Shown: piece after piece, positions 18,669-27,713 of the stretch
Layout of the letters: every line of letters starts with the position of its first letter
Numbering within the stretch: the first letter of the stretch is position 1
Source of the DNA: Maioricimonas rarisocia
GTDB lineage: Bacteria; Planctomycetota; Planctomycetia; Planctomycetales; Planctomycetaceae
Assembly: GCF_007747795.1 (NCBI RefSeq)
Contig: NZ_CP036275.1
Location: 4,766,001-4,830,000, forward strand
Length of the DNA: 64,000 nt
Direction of reading: 5' to 3'
The notes under the pieces: model-generated
The model's database searches: none
The model's input: the letters and a program-made list of their open reading frames with translations, nothing else
What the model was told of the DNA's origin: nothing
Made by a program: the position numbers and the translations under genes

Positions 18669-19804
18669 CGCTTTGTCTCCTCCCGCGCCCACCGGTCGAG
18701 ACGGGTCAGTTCGTCCAGTGTCGGCGTCGGGCTAAAGTGATGAGCAGAGAGGATTTCGCGGCAGACCTGGGGAATCTCCTGGAACGTCAGGTCGCCGTCG
18801 AGAAACCGCGCCACGGCGACTTCGTTGGCCGCATTCAGGACCGCACCACAGGTGCCGCCGCGCTGTGCGACTTCGAAGCCGAGTTTCAGTGCCGGGAAGC
18901 GGTCGTAGTCAGGGGGAAAAAACTCCAGATTGAAGGCGGTCGTCAGGTCCAGCTGCGGGCTGATGCCGTCGATCCGCTCCGGATACGTCAGGGCATACTG
19001 AATCGGCAGTCGCATGTCGGGGGGCGAAAGCTGCGCCATCACCGATCCGTCCACGAACTCGACCATCGAATGAACGATCGATTGGGGGTGGACGACGACG
19101 TCAATCTTGTCTGCGTCGAGATCGAACAGCCACCGGGCTTCGATGATCTCGAGCGCCTTGTTCATCATCGTGGCCGAGTCGATGGTGATCTTCGGCCCCA
19201 TGTCCCAGGTCGGATGGTCCAGCGCCATGGCCGGGGTGACGTTCGCCAGGTCCTCGGCAGAACGCGTGCGGAACGGCCCTCCGGAGGCGGTGAGAATGAC
19301 GCGGCGGACTTCCCGATCCTTACCGCATTGTAGCGCCTGGAAGACGGCGCTGTGCTCACTATCGACCGGAATCAGCTGACTGTTGTTGCGGCGGGCCGCC
19401 TCGAGGACGAGCGGGCCGGCGACGACGAGCGTTTCCTTGTTGGCCAACGCAACCGTTTTTCCCGCTTCCAGAGCGGCCAGGCTGCTCTTCAGGCCGGCTG
19501 CCCCGACGATGCCGGAGACCACCACGTCGACATCGGGGTGGGCGGCCAGGCGGGCCACTGCTTCAGGCCCGAAGTCGATTTCGGTGCCGGGCTGGAACTG
19601 GCTGCGATCAATGGAGTTGCGAAGTGATTCGTCGGCGATGACCACGAACTGCGGGGCGAACTGCCGCGACTGCTCGGCCAGTTGTTCCCAGCGGGAATGG
19701 GCCGTCATTCCCAGTGCGGACACCTGGTCGGAGTGGGCTTCGACGACATCGAGGCAACTGGTTCCGATCGAGCCGGTCGAGCCCAATACGGCGATCCGCT
19801 TCAT
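18644..19804 (-). CDS. dxr: 1-deoxy-D-xylulose-5-phosphate reductoisomerase
   Basis: NADPH-dependent enzyme making 2-C-methyl-D-erythritol 4-phosphate, the committed step of the MEP isoprenoid pathway. The Rossmann motif [15 protein letters not shown] is at the N-terminus; [12 protein letters not shown], the catalytic [12 protein letters not shown] and LTASGGPFR blocks and [26 protein letters not shown] are all present. Length 386 fits. AGGAAC precedes the ATG. The 3' end overlaps rseP; a dxr-rseP neighbourhood is common in bacteria. Confidence 0.97.
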   Translation of the reverse strand: MKRIAVLGSTGSIGTSCLDVVEAHSDQVSALGMTAHSRWEQLAEQSRQFAPQFVVIADESLRNSIDRSQFQPGTEIDFGPEAVARLAAHPDVDVVVSGIVGAAGLKSSLAALEAGKTVALANKETLVVAGPLVLEAARRNNSQLIPVDSEHSAVFQALQCGKDREVRRVILTASGGPFRTRSAEDLANVTPAMALDHPTWDMGPKITIDSATMMNKALEIIEARWLFDLDADKIDVVVHPQSIVHSMVEFVDGSVMAQLSPPDMRLPIQYALTYPERIDGISPQLDLTTAFNLEFFPPDYDRFPALKLGFEVAQRGGTCGAVLNAANEVAVARFLDGDLTFQEIPQVCREILSAHHFSPTPTLDELTRLDRWAREETKRWKSCSSV

Positions 19805-19960
19805 GAAATCAGTTCCTCGATCGATCCGTCCCCGCCACCAGGGCGCACGACGCTCCTGTTCCGGTCCATCGTCCCGGGTGGAATTCTATGACCGGACGGC
19901 GAATGCCGCAAGACCCGCTGCCGGGACGTATCCCTTGCACAAAAGCCGGTTTCGGGCACA

Positions 19961-19989
19961 TTGACCGGTTAACGATCCGTTCCTACAGT
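19961..19989 (+). promoter_or_regulatory. Candidate sigma-70-type promoter for ftsH
   Basis: TTGACC (19961-19966) and TACAGT (19984-19989) are 17 nt apart in the ~300-nt space between divergent dxr and ftsH. The predicted start near 19996 leaves a ~105-nt leader before the ftsH ATG. The match is good at -35 and moderate at -10; nothing else was recognised in the space. Confidence 0.45.
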
Positions 19990-20102
19990 TGATGACAGTC
20001 TCGCCAGTCCCGGCGATGACGATCTTCACATCGACCTCCGGGGCGGTCGCACTCCGATCCGCCTCCGCTGCAACGGCCCGTCGACAACCGAGAACCGGCT
20101 CA

Positions 20103-22256
20103 ATGACCGATCCCGATCCTTCCCCTCGCAACGACTCCAGCCAGGATCCGTCCCGTCGCCCCTCCGGAGCACCACGACGTGATCGCAATCCGGCCGGCAA
20201 CAGCCTGTGGTACGTGCTGATCTTCTGCGTACTCGGAGCCGTCGCGATCTCCGTGTACCGCGGCCAGACGTCCGGCAAGGAACTGACTTTCAGCGAGTTT
20301 GAAGCGAAAGTCCGATCCGGCGAGTTCAACAAGGACAACGTCCACGAACTCACGTTCGGACAGCAGTATCTGACCTTTCAGGACCAGCCCAAAGGAAAGT
20401 CGCTGGGAATCGACTCCGAAGACGCGGCGGAGCCTTCCGGGGAGACGGCTGCCGACGACCCGCAGGCTCCGGAAGGTGAAGAGCAGGCTGCTGCAGAGGA
20501 ACCGGCCGAAGAGGCGCCGGCGCAGTCGTCCGATTCGGTCCAGCGATACCGGGTGGCGATCGGCTTCATGCCCGAAGCGAGTCTGGCCGAGTTGGACAAG
20601 CTGCTTCGCGAGCGTGGTATTCAGGTGAAGAGCACGACCATCGGCACCCAATGGGAGTCGGTGATCTACTTCGTGTTCATGATCCTGCTGATCGTGGTCG
20701 TGATCACGTTCTTCCGCCGCATGGGTGGGGCCGGCAGCGCCATGTCCTTTGGCCGCAGCCGCGGTCGCCTCGTCGCGGAAGACGACATCAAGGTTACGTT
20801 CGACGACGTGGCCGGAATCGAAGAAGCGGTCGAAGAACTCCGCGAAGTGGTCGAATTCCTGCGGACTCCCTCGAAGTACCAGGCCCTCGGCGGACGAATC
20901 CCGCGTGGCGTGCTGCTGGTCGGACCTCCCGGTACCGGCAAGACCCTGCTCGCGAAAGCGGTCGCGGGTGAAGCCGGCGTGCCGTTCTTCAGCCTGTCCG
21001 GCTCCGATTTTGTCGAAATGTTCGTCGGCGTGGGAGCCGCACGTGTCCGGGACATGTTCGCCCAGGCGGTTCAGCGGTCGCCGAGTATCATCTTCATCGA
21101 CGAACTGGACGCGCTTGGCAAGGTGCGTGGCAGCGGGATGCCCGGCGGTCACGACGAGCGCGAGCAGACCCTCAACGCCCTGCTGGTCGAGATGGACGGG
21201 TTTTCATCCGATCAGAGCGTTATCGTCATGGGGGCCACCAACCGGCCTGAAACACTCGATCCGGCCCTGATGCGACCGGGACGCTTCGACCGGCACGTGC
21301 TCGTGGACCGTCCTGACTACAAGGGACGCGAGGCGATCCTCAAGGTCCACTCTGCGAAGATCAAACTGGACGACAATGTCGATCTCGGTCGACTGGCCAA
21401 GCTGACGCCCGGGTTCGTCGGTGCCGACCTTGCCAATCTCGTCAACGAAGCTGCCCTGCTGGCGGCCCGCAAGAACAAGTCTGCCGCATCGATGGCCGAG
21501 TTCGAAGAGGGCGTCGAACGGGTCATTGCCGGTCTGGAGAAGTCGACGCGGATCATCCACGAAGACGAGAAGCAGCGGGTGGCCTACCACGAATGCGGGC
21601 ACGCCCTCGTGGCCTGCAGCCTGCCGCACACCGACCCGGTGCACAAGATCTCAATCATTCCCCGTGGAATGGGGGCGTTGGGGTACACGCTGCAACGGCC
21701 GGAAGACGACCGTCATCTGGTCACCCAGACGGAACTTCAGAACCGTATCTGCGTGCTGCTCGGCGGCATCTCTGCCGAAGAACTTGTCTACAACGAGACG
21801 TCGACGGGAGCCCAGAACGATCTCGAACGGGCGACCGACATCGCCCGGCGGATGGTGACCGAATTCGGTATGAGTCCCAAGCTGGGCCGCGTGAACTACC
21901 AGGAGTCCCGTCGGTCGATGTTCCTGGGGAACACGATGACGATGGCGCCGGAGTATACGCACAGTGCCGACACGGTCCGCGAGATCGATCTCGAGGTGAA
22001 GCGAATCGTCGACGAGTGCATGCAGACCGCCGACGACGTGCTCAAGACTCAGCGGGACGCCCTGGAAGCGATGACCCGCGAGCTGATCGAGATCGAAGTC
22101 ATGGATGCGGACCGGCTGGCGAAGATCCTCGATGCGCACCGGACCGGGCCGCAGATCAAGCCGGGGACGTTCGTGTCGAGAACCGGTGGCGAGGCTCCCG
22201 AATCACAGCAGAGCGACACCGACGAGAGTTCGCGAAAAGCGGACGGCGGTGCCTGA
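20103..22256 (+). CDS. ftsH: ATP-dependent zinc metalloprotease FtsH
   Basis: Membrane-anchored AAA+ protease for quality control of membrane and regulatory proteins; 717 residues. TM1 is at about 34-52 and TM2 at about 187-204. The periplasmic segment between them carries an acidic low-complexity insert (about 105-145, rich in E, A, D, P). The AAA module has Walker A GPPGTGKT at 274-281, Walker [12 protein letters not shown] and the second region of homology ([21 protein letters not shown]). The protease zinc motif HECGH is at 496-500. The Ser/Asp/Glu-rich C-tail is normal. ATG 20103 is chosen because it lies directly before the hydrophilic N-terminus; the frame is open upstream. SD is weak (GAGAAC). 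Confidence 0.95.
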   Translation: MTDPDPSPRNDSSQDPSRRPSGAPRRDRNPAGNSLWYVLIFCVLGAVAISVYRGQTSGKELTFSEFEAKVRSGEFNKDNVHELTFGQQYLTFQDQPKGKSLGIDSEDAAEPSGETAADDPQAPEGEEQAAAEEPAEEAPAQSSDSVQRYRVAIGFMPEASLAELDKLLRERGIQVKSTTIGTQWESVIYFVFMILLIVVVITFFRRMGGAGSAMSFGRSRGRLVAEDDIKVTFDDVAGIEEAVEELREVVEFLRTPSKYQALGGRIPRGVLLVGPPGTGKTLLAKAVAGEAGVPFFSLSGSDFVEMFVGVGAARVRDMFAQAVQRSPSIIFIDELDALGKVRGSGMPGGHDEREQTLNALLVEMDGFSSDQSVIVMGATNRPETLDPALMRPGRFDRHVLVDRPDYKGREAILKVHSAKIKLDDNVDLGRLAKLTPGFVGADLANLVNEAALLAARKNKSAASMAEFEEGVERVIAGLEKSTRIIHEDEKQRVAYHECGHALVACSLPHTDPVHKISIIPRGMGALGYTLQRPEDDRHLVTQTELQNRICVLLGGISAEELVYNETSTGAQNDLERATDIARRMVTEFGMSPKLGRVNYQESRRSMFLGNTMTMAPEYTHSADTVREIDLEVKRIVDECMQTADDVLKTQRDALEAMTRELIEIEVMDADRLAKILDAHRTGPQIKPGTFVSRTGGEAPESQQSDTDESSRKADGGA

Positions 22257-22312
22257 GCGAACGCCGGTCCCGTCGGCGGGGAAGGCGTGACTGCGGCTTC
22301 GAAGGAAAGCGG

Positions 22313-22663
22313 TTACTTCTTCGGGTACCCGTTCCAGGACAGGGGGCGGGCGAGCTTCACTTCGCTTCCCGTCTCCAGCGTCTTGAGAATCTCCTGGACG
22401 GTGGCGTTCATCGGCAGCTCGCGCTGCAGCTTCTTGATAGCCTCCGAAGGGACGTTGCGCGACCCCGGACCGAGCCCACCTTCCTTGTGGGCCCCTTTCT
22501 GGTCGAAGACCGCCCACAGGATCGTGCGGGGGTGCCCCTTCGCGCCGTCGCGGGCTTTGTCGGCGGCCGATCCTTTCACCCGCTGACCGCTCACCTGGTA
22601 CTGGTCGGCACGTTCAAAGATGACGGCGATGACGTTCCAGTCCTTGCGGCTGAACCATCCCAT
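22313..22663 (-). CDS. Small conserved-looking protein of unknown function
   Basis: 116 residues, not recognised. It starts MGWFSRKDWNVIAVIFERADQYQVSG and contains a Lys/Gly-rich centre (KGHPRTILWAVFDQKGAHKEGG) and a helical C-terminal part (NATVQEILKTLETGSEVKLARPL). No signal peptide, Cys or membrane helix. GGAG sits about 7 nt before the ATG, and the codon usage is like its neighbours, which supports a real gene. It lies downstream of and in the same direction as the cytochrome b/c gene (183 nt gap) and converges on ftsH. Confidence 0.65.
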   Translation of the reverse strand: MGWFSRKDWNVIAVIFERADQYQVSGQRVKGSAADKARDGAKGHPRTILWAVFDQKGAHKEGGLGPGSRNVPSEAIKKLQRELPMNATVQEILKTLETGSEVKLARPLSWNGYPKK

Positions 22664-22846
22664 GCCTTGTCTCCAGCCCCTCGGGCCGCCTGCATCTGTG
22701 CGGGCGGCCTGATCCCTGTTGGAAGTCGCATTCGGACCAGTTGACCGGTCCGGATACTCTCAACGACGATTCTCCTGCGTCCTCTGCAGGCATGCTGGCC
22801 GGTGCTGCCGTCCCACGCGCCACGGAGCTGCGAACTGACACGCTGG

Positions 22847-24721
22847 TCAGTGAGTCGCAGCGTCCCCTTCCGGCGGAAGGTAGTAATCGCCCGTCATCCA
22901 TCGGGCGAGCATGTCGATGTCGTGGGGAGACAGCTGGCCGGCGAATGCCGGCATGGCGTTGTTACCATATTCCCCGGCGTAATGCGACTGCGGGTCAGCG
23001 ATGAAGGCACGCAGCCAGTCGTTGCCTCCGTAGTTCGTCAGGATCGGCTGCATGTCTTCCGACAGCGGCTCTTCTTCCCCGACGACATGCATGGCGTGAC
23101 AGTCGATACACGCGGAGTCGAACTCGCCCTGGGTCAGGGCACCGGTCTCGAAAATCTCGCGTCCCCGAATCACGCGCGGATCATCCGGCGGCGACGCATC
23201 GGACCGCATGCTCTGGGCGTACAGGAACTCGACCAGCGCTTCGAAGTCGTCGGCGTTGGCCGGTTCGTTGAGCAGCGGCCCGTTTGCAGACGACCACTCC
23301 GCCATCGAACCTTCGAGGATCAGCTCGGCCGCTTCGGCCCGTTCACCTTCGATGTTGGCCAGCGGTGCGAAGTGATTCGCGAAGTCCGTCAGCACTTTGC
23401 GGATCCAGTCCCGCGAGCCGAAGTAAACCGGTCCCCGCGCATCGAGGCTGGCCAGCATCGGTGCCTGCGGCGGAATCTCGAACTCCCCGTCCTCGGGCTG
23501 GTGGCAGTCGATGCAGTAGTTCCGGAAGAGCTTCGGCCCCTGAGTGAGCGGGTCGTTGCGCAGCAGCGTAATGGCTCCTTCCGGCGGGATGCCCGAGGGG
23601 GAGTGCGCCAGCGCCACGGCACGCTTGCCGTCCCGGTGGGCGGTGGCGACGGCCGCGCGGAAGTCACGGCTGTCTTCGTCGTCCTGGTACCAGTCTTCGT
23701 ACAGAGCCAGCCCTGTGAGGCCGCCGGCTCCGGCGAGCACCAGCCACAGGTAGACGACGTTGAAGGCATGGCCGCCGCGAATCTTCGCGATCAGCGGCAT
23801 CAGCACGAGGATCAGCATCAGGATGCCGGGCAGGTAGATTGCCCCGAATGCCAGTCCGAGATGCTCGACCCATTCGAACTTCAGGAACCGGAACAGGAAC
23901 AGGTAGTACCACTCGGGACGGGCCGCCGAGAACGGTTCACCCGGGTTGGCCGGTGCACTCAGCTCCGAGCCCTTCCAGAGCACCAGGCCGAGCAGTCCGG
24001 CGAGAACGGCCAGGCAGGCGACCGCATCGCGGAGCACCTGATCGGGCCAGAACGGAGCCGCAGGGGCCCGGTCGGGATCCTTGGCATGCACTCCGTGCCT
24101 GCGGAAGATCGCCAGGTGCAGAACCAGAAAGCCGACCAGCAGACCGGGGAGGATTCCCGCATGCAGGGCAAAGAAGCGGGTGAGCGTGTGGTGACCGTAT
24201 TCGGAACCACCCTGCACGAGCTTCTGGATGTACGGACCGGCAACGGGGGCGGCCCGCATGATCTCGGTGGCGACCTGCGTCGCGTAATAGCCCTTCTGGT
24301 CCCACGGGAGCAGATAGCCGGTCAGCCCGAGGCCCAGCACGATCTGCATCAGAATCAGCCCGAGCCAGAAGTTGACTTCGCGGGGTGCCTTGTATGCCCC
24401 ATCGATGACGACCTGCACCAGATGGAAAACGAGCAGGATGACCATGGCCTGCGCTGCAAAGTGGTGCAGGCCCCGAATGAGCCAGCCGAGGGTCATCTCG
24501 TACTGGATGTAGTACACGCTTTCCCAGGCGGTTTGGGCACTGGGGCTGTAGGCCATCCACAGGCAGATGCCGGTGACCACCTGCAGGAAGAACGTGAAGA
24601 CGAGCGTGCTTCCCCAGACATACCGCCACCGGGCTCCACCCGGCACCGGTTCGAACAGGGAACCATGAATGATGTTCTTGATTCCCGTGCGGTCGTCGAG
24701 CCAGTCAATGAATCGATTCAT
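22847..24721 (-). CDS. Cytochrome b fused to a two-haem cytochrome c domain
   Basis: Core subunit of a bc-type quinol-oxidising complex, 624 residues. The N-terminal ~380 residues form cytochrome b: helices with GLHHFAAQAMVILLVFHLVQV and HAGILPGLLVGFLVLHLAIF supply paired His haem ligands, and the quinol-site motif is ARPEWYYLFLFRFLK. After the last helix a soluble extension carries two haem c motifs, both CIDCH (LFRNYCIDCHQPEDGEF near 415 and FDSACIDCHAMHVVGEEE near 550), and a cytochrome-c-like end (NAMPAFAGQLSPHDIDMLARWM). The start lies 2 nt behind the Rieske stop, so both are co-translated. In classical complexes cytochrome c1 is a separate protein; here its electron-accepting role may be taken by the fused domain. 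Confidence 0.9.
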   Translation of the reverse strand: MNRFIDWLDDRTGIKNIIHGSLFEPVPGGARWRYVWGSTLVFTFFLQVVTGICLWMAYSPSAQTAWESVYYIQYEMTLGWLIRGLHHFAAQAMVILLVFHLVQVVIDGAYKAPREVNFWLGLILMQIVLGLGLTGYLLPWDQKGYYATQVATEIMRAAPVAGPYIQKLVQGGSEYGHHTLTRFFALHAGILPGLLVGFLVLHLAIFRRHGVHAKDPDRAPAAPFWPDQVLRDAVACLAVLAGLLGLVLWKGSELSAPANPGEPFSAARPEWYYLFLFRFLKFEWVEHLGLAFGAIYLPGILMLILVLMPLIAKIRGGHAFNVVYLWLVLAGAGGLTGLALYEDWYQDDEDSRDFRAAVATAHRDGKRAVALAHSPSGIPPEGAITLLRNDPLTQGPKLFRNYCIDCHQPEDGEFEIPPQAPMLASLDARGPVYFGSRDWIRKVLTDFANHFAPLANIEGERAEAAELILEGSMAEWSSANGPLLNEPANADDFEALVEFLYAQSMRSDASPPDDPRVIRGREIFETGALTQGEFDSACIDCHAMHVVGEEEPLSEDMQPILTNYGGNDWLRAFIADPQSHYAGEYGNNAMPAFAGQLSPHDIDMLARWMTGDYYLPPEGDAATH

Positions 24722-24723
24722 TG

Positions 24724-25308
24724 TCAGACGGGTTTCTTATCATGAGTGCCGGCGGCGAAGTTTTCGAAGCGGACCCAGACTTCGGTGTCGTCCCGCACTT
24801 CGACCTCGAGAGTGTCCATATCGCGCGGCGGGATGGCGTTCGTGCGCGTGCCGTCCAGCTTGAAAGCGCTGTCGTGGCAGGGGCAGACGAAGCTGTCCTT
24901 GCCCGACTTGTAATCGACCGTGCATCCCAGATGGGGGCAGCGGGCATTGAAGCAGACGATTTCGTCGGCTTCGTTCTTCATCAGGTAGACCGAACCGAGT
25001 TCCGAGTTCGGGAACTTGTTCCAGGCATCCTGTTTGTCGGCCCGGATGATGAACGCCATGGGCGTCCCGTTCGGAGGAATGGCCGACGTGCTCGTCACAC
25101 GCACGAATTCGCCACCGGACGACTTCTTCTTCCTCAGCAGCGGATCGAGGACGAAGATCAGTCCGGTGACCAGCGGGACCAGGGCGACAATGCTGCTGAT
25201 GGCCAGCGTCAGCACATGCAGGACGAAGTGGCGACGGGGCAGGTCGTGGTGGGGGGGATTGCTGGCCGGGGGCGACTCTTCGGCCATTGCAGGAGCGTCG
25301 CTGTTCAC
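24724..25308 (-). CDS. Rieske 2Fe-2S subunit of the bc complex
   Basis: 194 residues. One membrane helix (about 29-55, VLHVLTLAISSIVALVPLVTGLIFVL) anchors a periplasmic Rieske domain. Cluster ligands are C124/H126 in RCPHLGC and C142/H145 in CPCHDSAF, with C129 and C144 as the expected disulfide. The sequence before the helix contains RR, as in Tat-dependent Rieske proteins. The start is GTG with AGGAGA about 7 nt upstream; ATG 25287 is an alternative. First gene of the two-gene respiratory unit with cytochrome b/c. Confidence 0.92.
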   Translation of the reverse strand: MNSDAPAMAEESPPASNPPHHDLPRRHFVLHVLTLAISSIVALVPLVTGLIFVLDPLLRKKKSSGGEFVRVTSTSAIPPNGTPMAFIIRADKQDAWNKFPNSELGSVYLMKNEADEIVCFNARCPHLGCTVDYKSGKDSFVCPCHDSAFKLDGTRTNAIPPRDMDTLEVEVRDDTEVWVRFENFAAGTHDKKPV

Positions 25309-25479
25309 GGCACGTCTCCTCGTGAGGTTTCAAAAGTGCGGCCCCACGGCACGGGCATCATTGCACCGGCTGCCTGCAGGGGCGGCACGTTCGGGTGGGC
25401 TTGGTTGTGCGTCAGTCGTCGTGTGGCGCAGGGGCCACGGTGGTGGGAGGCATCTCGCCGAAATCGACCCGCGTCCAGT

Positions 25480-26475
25480 TCAGCCGGCCGGTTCCTGCAA
25501 TGCCGCATGCATGGCTTGAAGGATTCGTGTCTGCGCGGTCGCCAATGGCCCGGGCAGCATCGCGCCCGAGGCCTGCCGATGACCCCCACCGCCGAACAGT
25601 TCGGCAATGGCCGCGACATCGACTCCCGTCCGACTTCGCAGGCTGGCCTTGATCTGGCCGTTGCGCTGTTCGACCAGGATAAAGGCACAGGCCACGCCGT
25701 CGATCGTCAGGCAATCGTTGACGAGGTCTTCCGTATCCGAGGGATGCGCGCCCGTCTGTCGGAAGTCTGCCTGCAACACAAACGTGTGCGCCAGTCGGCC
25801 ATCAAATTCCACTGCAACGCGGCTCAGAACGCAACCGTGCAGTTTCAGTCGCGACAGCGACGAACGCTCGTACAGTTGCTGGTATACTAGATTCGGCCGA
25901 ACACCGCAGTCAATCAGCCGGGCTGCCGTGCGCATCGTGCGGCCTTCGGTGTTCGAGAACCGGAACCAGCCGGTGTCGGTCGCAATGGCCGCGTACAGCG
26001 GGACCGCTTCGTGCTCGGTCAGTTCGACACCGAGCGCTTCGGCAAGCTCGGTGATCAGCACGCCGGTGGCCGAGGCGGTCGTGTCCTTGAACTCGAGCGC
26101 CCCCAGATCATCCGAGCTGACGTGATGGTCGATCACCACCTTCCTGGCAGTCGTCTTCCGGAAGACGGCGTCGACGTCGGCGATCTGCTGCCAGGCACTC
26201 GTGTCGACAATGAGATGAACGTCCGTGTCGAGCGCCTGCTCGATCGTGACGCCGTTTCGTAGCTTGACGGCCCGGCCTTCAGGATCGAGAAACTTCAGGT
26301 GATCCGGCGTCGCCGAAGGGTTGACGATGCGGACCTGCTTGCCGAGCCGGTCAAGAATGCGGGCCAGACCGAGTTCCGAACCGAGAGCGTCGGCGTCCGG
26401 TCGGACGTGGCTGGTAATCACAAACCGCTCGTTCTCGACGATGATTTCTGCGAGCGGGCCCCAGTCCACTGTCAT
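25480..26475 (-). CDS. DHH/DHHA1 phosphoesterase, NrnA-like
   Basis: 331-residue phosphoesterase of the DHH superfamily resembling NrnA (oligoribonuclease/pAp phosphatase). Manganese-binding motifs are in order: ITSHVRPDADALGSELGL (~21-38), VDTSAW (~90), KVVIDHHVSSDD (~112-123) and AIATDTGWFRFSN (~163-175). The DHHA1 domain ends with the substrate motif FGGGGHRQASGAML. NrnA-type enzymes finish RNA turnover by degrading 2-5-mers and recycle pAp; some act on cyclic-dinucleotide breakdown products. GAAAGG is placed properly before the ATG. The gene lies between ribF and the Rieske gene, all on the minus strand, but gaps of over 130 nt argue against a tight operon. Confidence 0.85.
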   Translation of the reverse strand: MTVDWGPLAEIIVENERFVITSHVRPDADALGSELGLARILDRLGKQVRIVNPSATPDHLKFLDPEGRAVKLRNGVTIEQALDTDVHLIVDTSAWQQIADVDAVFRKTTARKVVIDHHVSSDDLGALEFKDTTASATGVLITELAEALGVELTEHEAVPLYAAIATDTGWFRFSNTEGRTMRTAARLIDCGVRPNLVYQQLYERSSLSRLKLHGCVLSRVAVEFDGRLAHTFVLQADFRQTGAHPSDTEDLVNDCLTIDGVACAFILVEQRNGQIKASLRSRTGVDVAAIAELFGGGGHRQASGAMLPGPLATAQTRILQAMHAALQEPAG

Positions 26476-26609
26476 GCTCAGCCTTTCCGTGTCACCCGCG
26501 ACGCCGAACGGCCGCTTGTGGTCTCGATAGCGATGGCCGCGTCGACTTCGTCGCGACGCGATGCTGTGATCCGATCTGTTGGAGGTGGCCCGCCGACGAT
26601 GCGAAAAGT

Positions 26610-27548
26610 CTAGTCGATTTCCGCCCAGTGCTCATCCACGATTCTGCGGATCTTCGCCAGGTCCCGTTTGAGCTGCTCCTGTAGAGCCGGCGGTCCGTCA
26701 AACGACTGCGTGGTCCGCACGCGGTCAATCAGGTCGACATGCAGTGTGCTGCCGTAGAGATCGCCGTCGTAATCGAGCAGATGAACTTCCAGTTTCCGCG
26801 CGTTCTCGGCAAACGTCGGGTTCGATCCGATATGCACGGCGGCGGCCAGGCACTCGTCGTCAACCAGCCCGACCGCAGCGTAGACGCCGTCGGCGGGAAC
26901 CAGCGTGGCGACGTCATCGAGGTTGGCCGTGGGAAAACCCAGATCACGTCCCCGCCCGGCTCCGGATGCGACCGTGCCACTCAAACGGTACGGATGGCCG
27001 AGCATTTCCAGCGCCTCGCGGACCTCACCGGCCAGCAGAGCCTGGCGGATGCTGCTGGAGGAGACGACCTGTTCGTTTCGGGTGACGGCAGGAACGATTT
27101 CGCAGAGGATGCCGGCCTGAGCGCACAGTTCGGCCAGTACGGCGATCGTGCCGCCACGGTTCCGCCCAAAGCAGAAATTCGGCCCCTCCACGACGCCGCG
27201 GGCGGCGAGTTCCTGCTGGACGATCTGCTGGAAGAACTCGTCGGCGGTCAGGTTGAGCAGCTCCCGGTCGGTCGGATAGGCGATGAGGCAGTCGACGCCG
27301 CAGTCCGCCAGAAGTGCCGCTTTTCGCTCCAGCGTACTCAGCCGCGGCGGGGTGCGATCAGGCGCAAGCAGTGTGACGGGATGAGGATCGAACGTCAGGA
27401 CGACGGCCGGCACGCCCTCCCGGTGCGCGTGCTGCACCAGCGACGAGATCATCCGCTGATGGCCGCGGTGGACGCCGTCAAAGTTGCCGATCGAGACATA
27501 TCCCCCCCGGTAACGTGCCCGGTTGCCGAATCCATGCTCGATAATCAT
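26610..27548 (-). CDS. ribF: Bifunctional riboflavin kinase/FAD synthetase
   Basis: Makes FMN and then FAD from riboflavin; 312 residues, the normal length. The N-terminal adenylyltransferase domain has SIGNFDGVHRGHQRMI (residues ~19-34), VLTFDPHPVTLL and SSSSIRQALLAGEV. The C-terminal kinase domain has GTVASGAGRGRDLGFPTANL, GVYAAVGLV and SNPTFAENARKLEVHLLDYDGDLYG. All key motifs are present. Divergent from the Gfo/Idh gene with a 165-nt gap. Confidence 0.96.
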   Translation of the reverse strand: MIIEHGFGNRARYRGGYVSIGNFDGVHRGHQRMISSLVQHAHREGVPAVVLTFDPHPVTLLAPDRTPPRLSTLERKAALLADCGVDCLIAYPTDRELLNLTADEFFQQIVQQELAARGVVEGPNFCFGRNRGGTIAVLAELCAQAGILCEIVPAVTRNEQVVSSSSIRQALLAGEVREALEMLGHPYRLSGTVASGAGRGRDLGFPTANLDDVATLVPADGVYAAVGLVDDECLAAAVHIGSNPTFAENARKLEVHLLDYDGDLYGSTLHVDLIDRVRTTQSFDGPPALQEQLKRDLAKIRRIVDEHWAEID

Positions 27549-27713
27549 CGCGATCGTCAGACTCTCCCAGAATCGTCGGGATCAAACGTCCGGGTATAGG
27601 TTGCTGCGAGCCAATCTGCAATGTTGCGGTGGGGGGCTTGGACAGGAGTTACCCGTTCCGATACGCTTTGTTGCATCGGGCTTCGTTGTTGCAACTGCAC
27701 GGAGATGTCACAA

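Noticed and set aside
22802-24745. 647-codon forward open frame
   Set aside because: Entirely antisense to the cytochrome b/c gene with His/Gln/Arg-rich shadow composition; a by-product of high GC.
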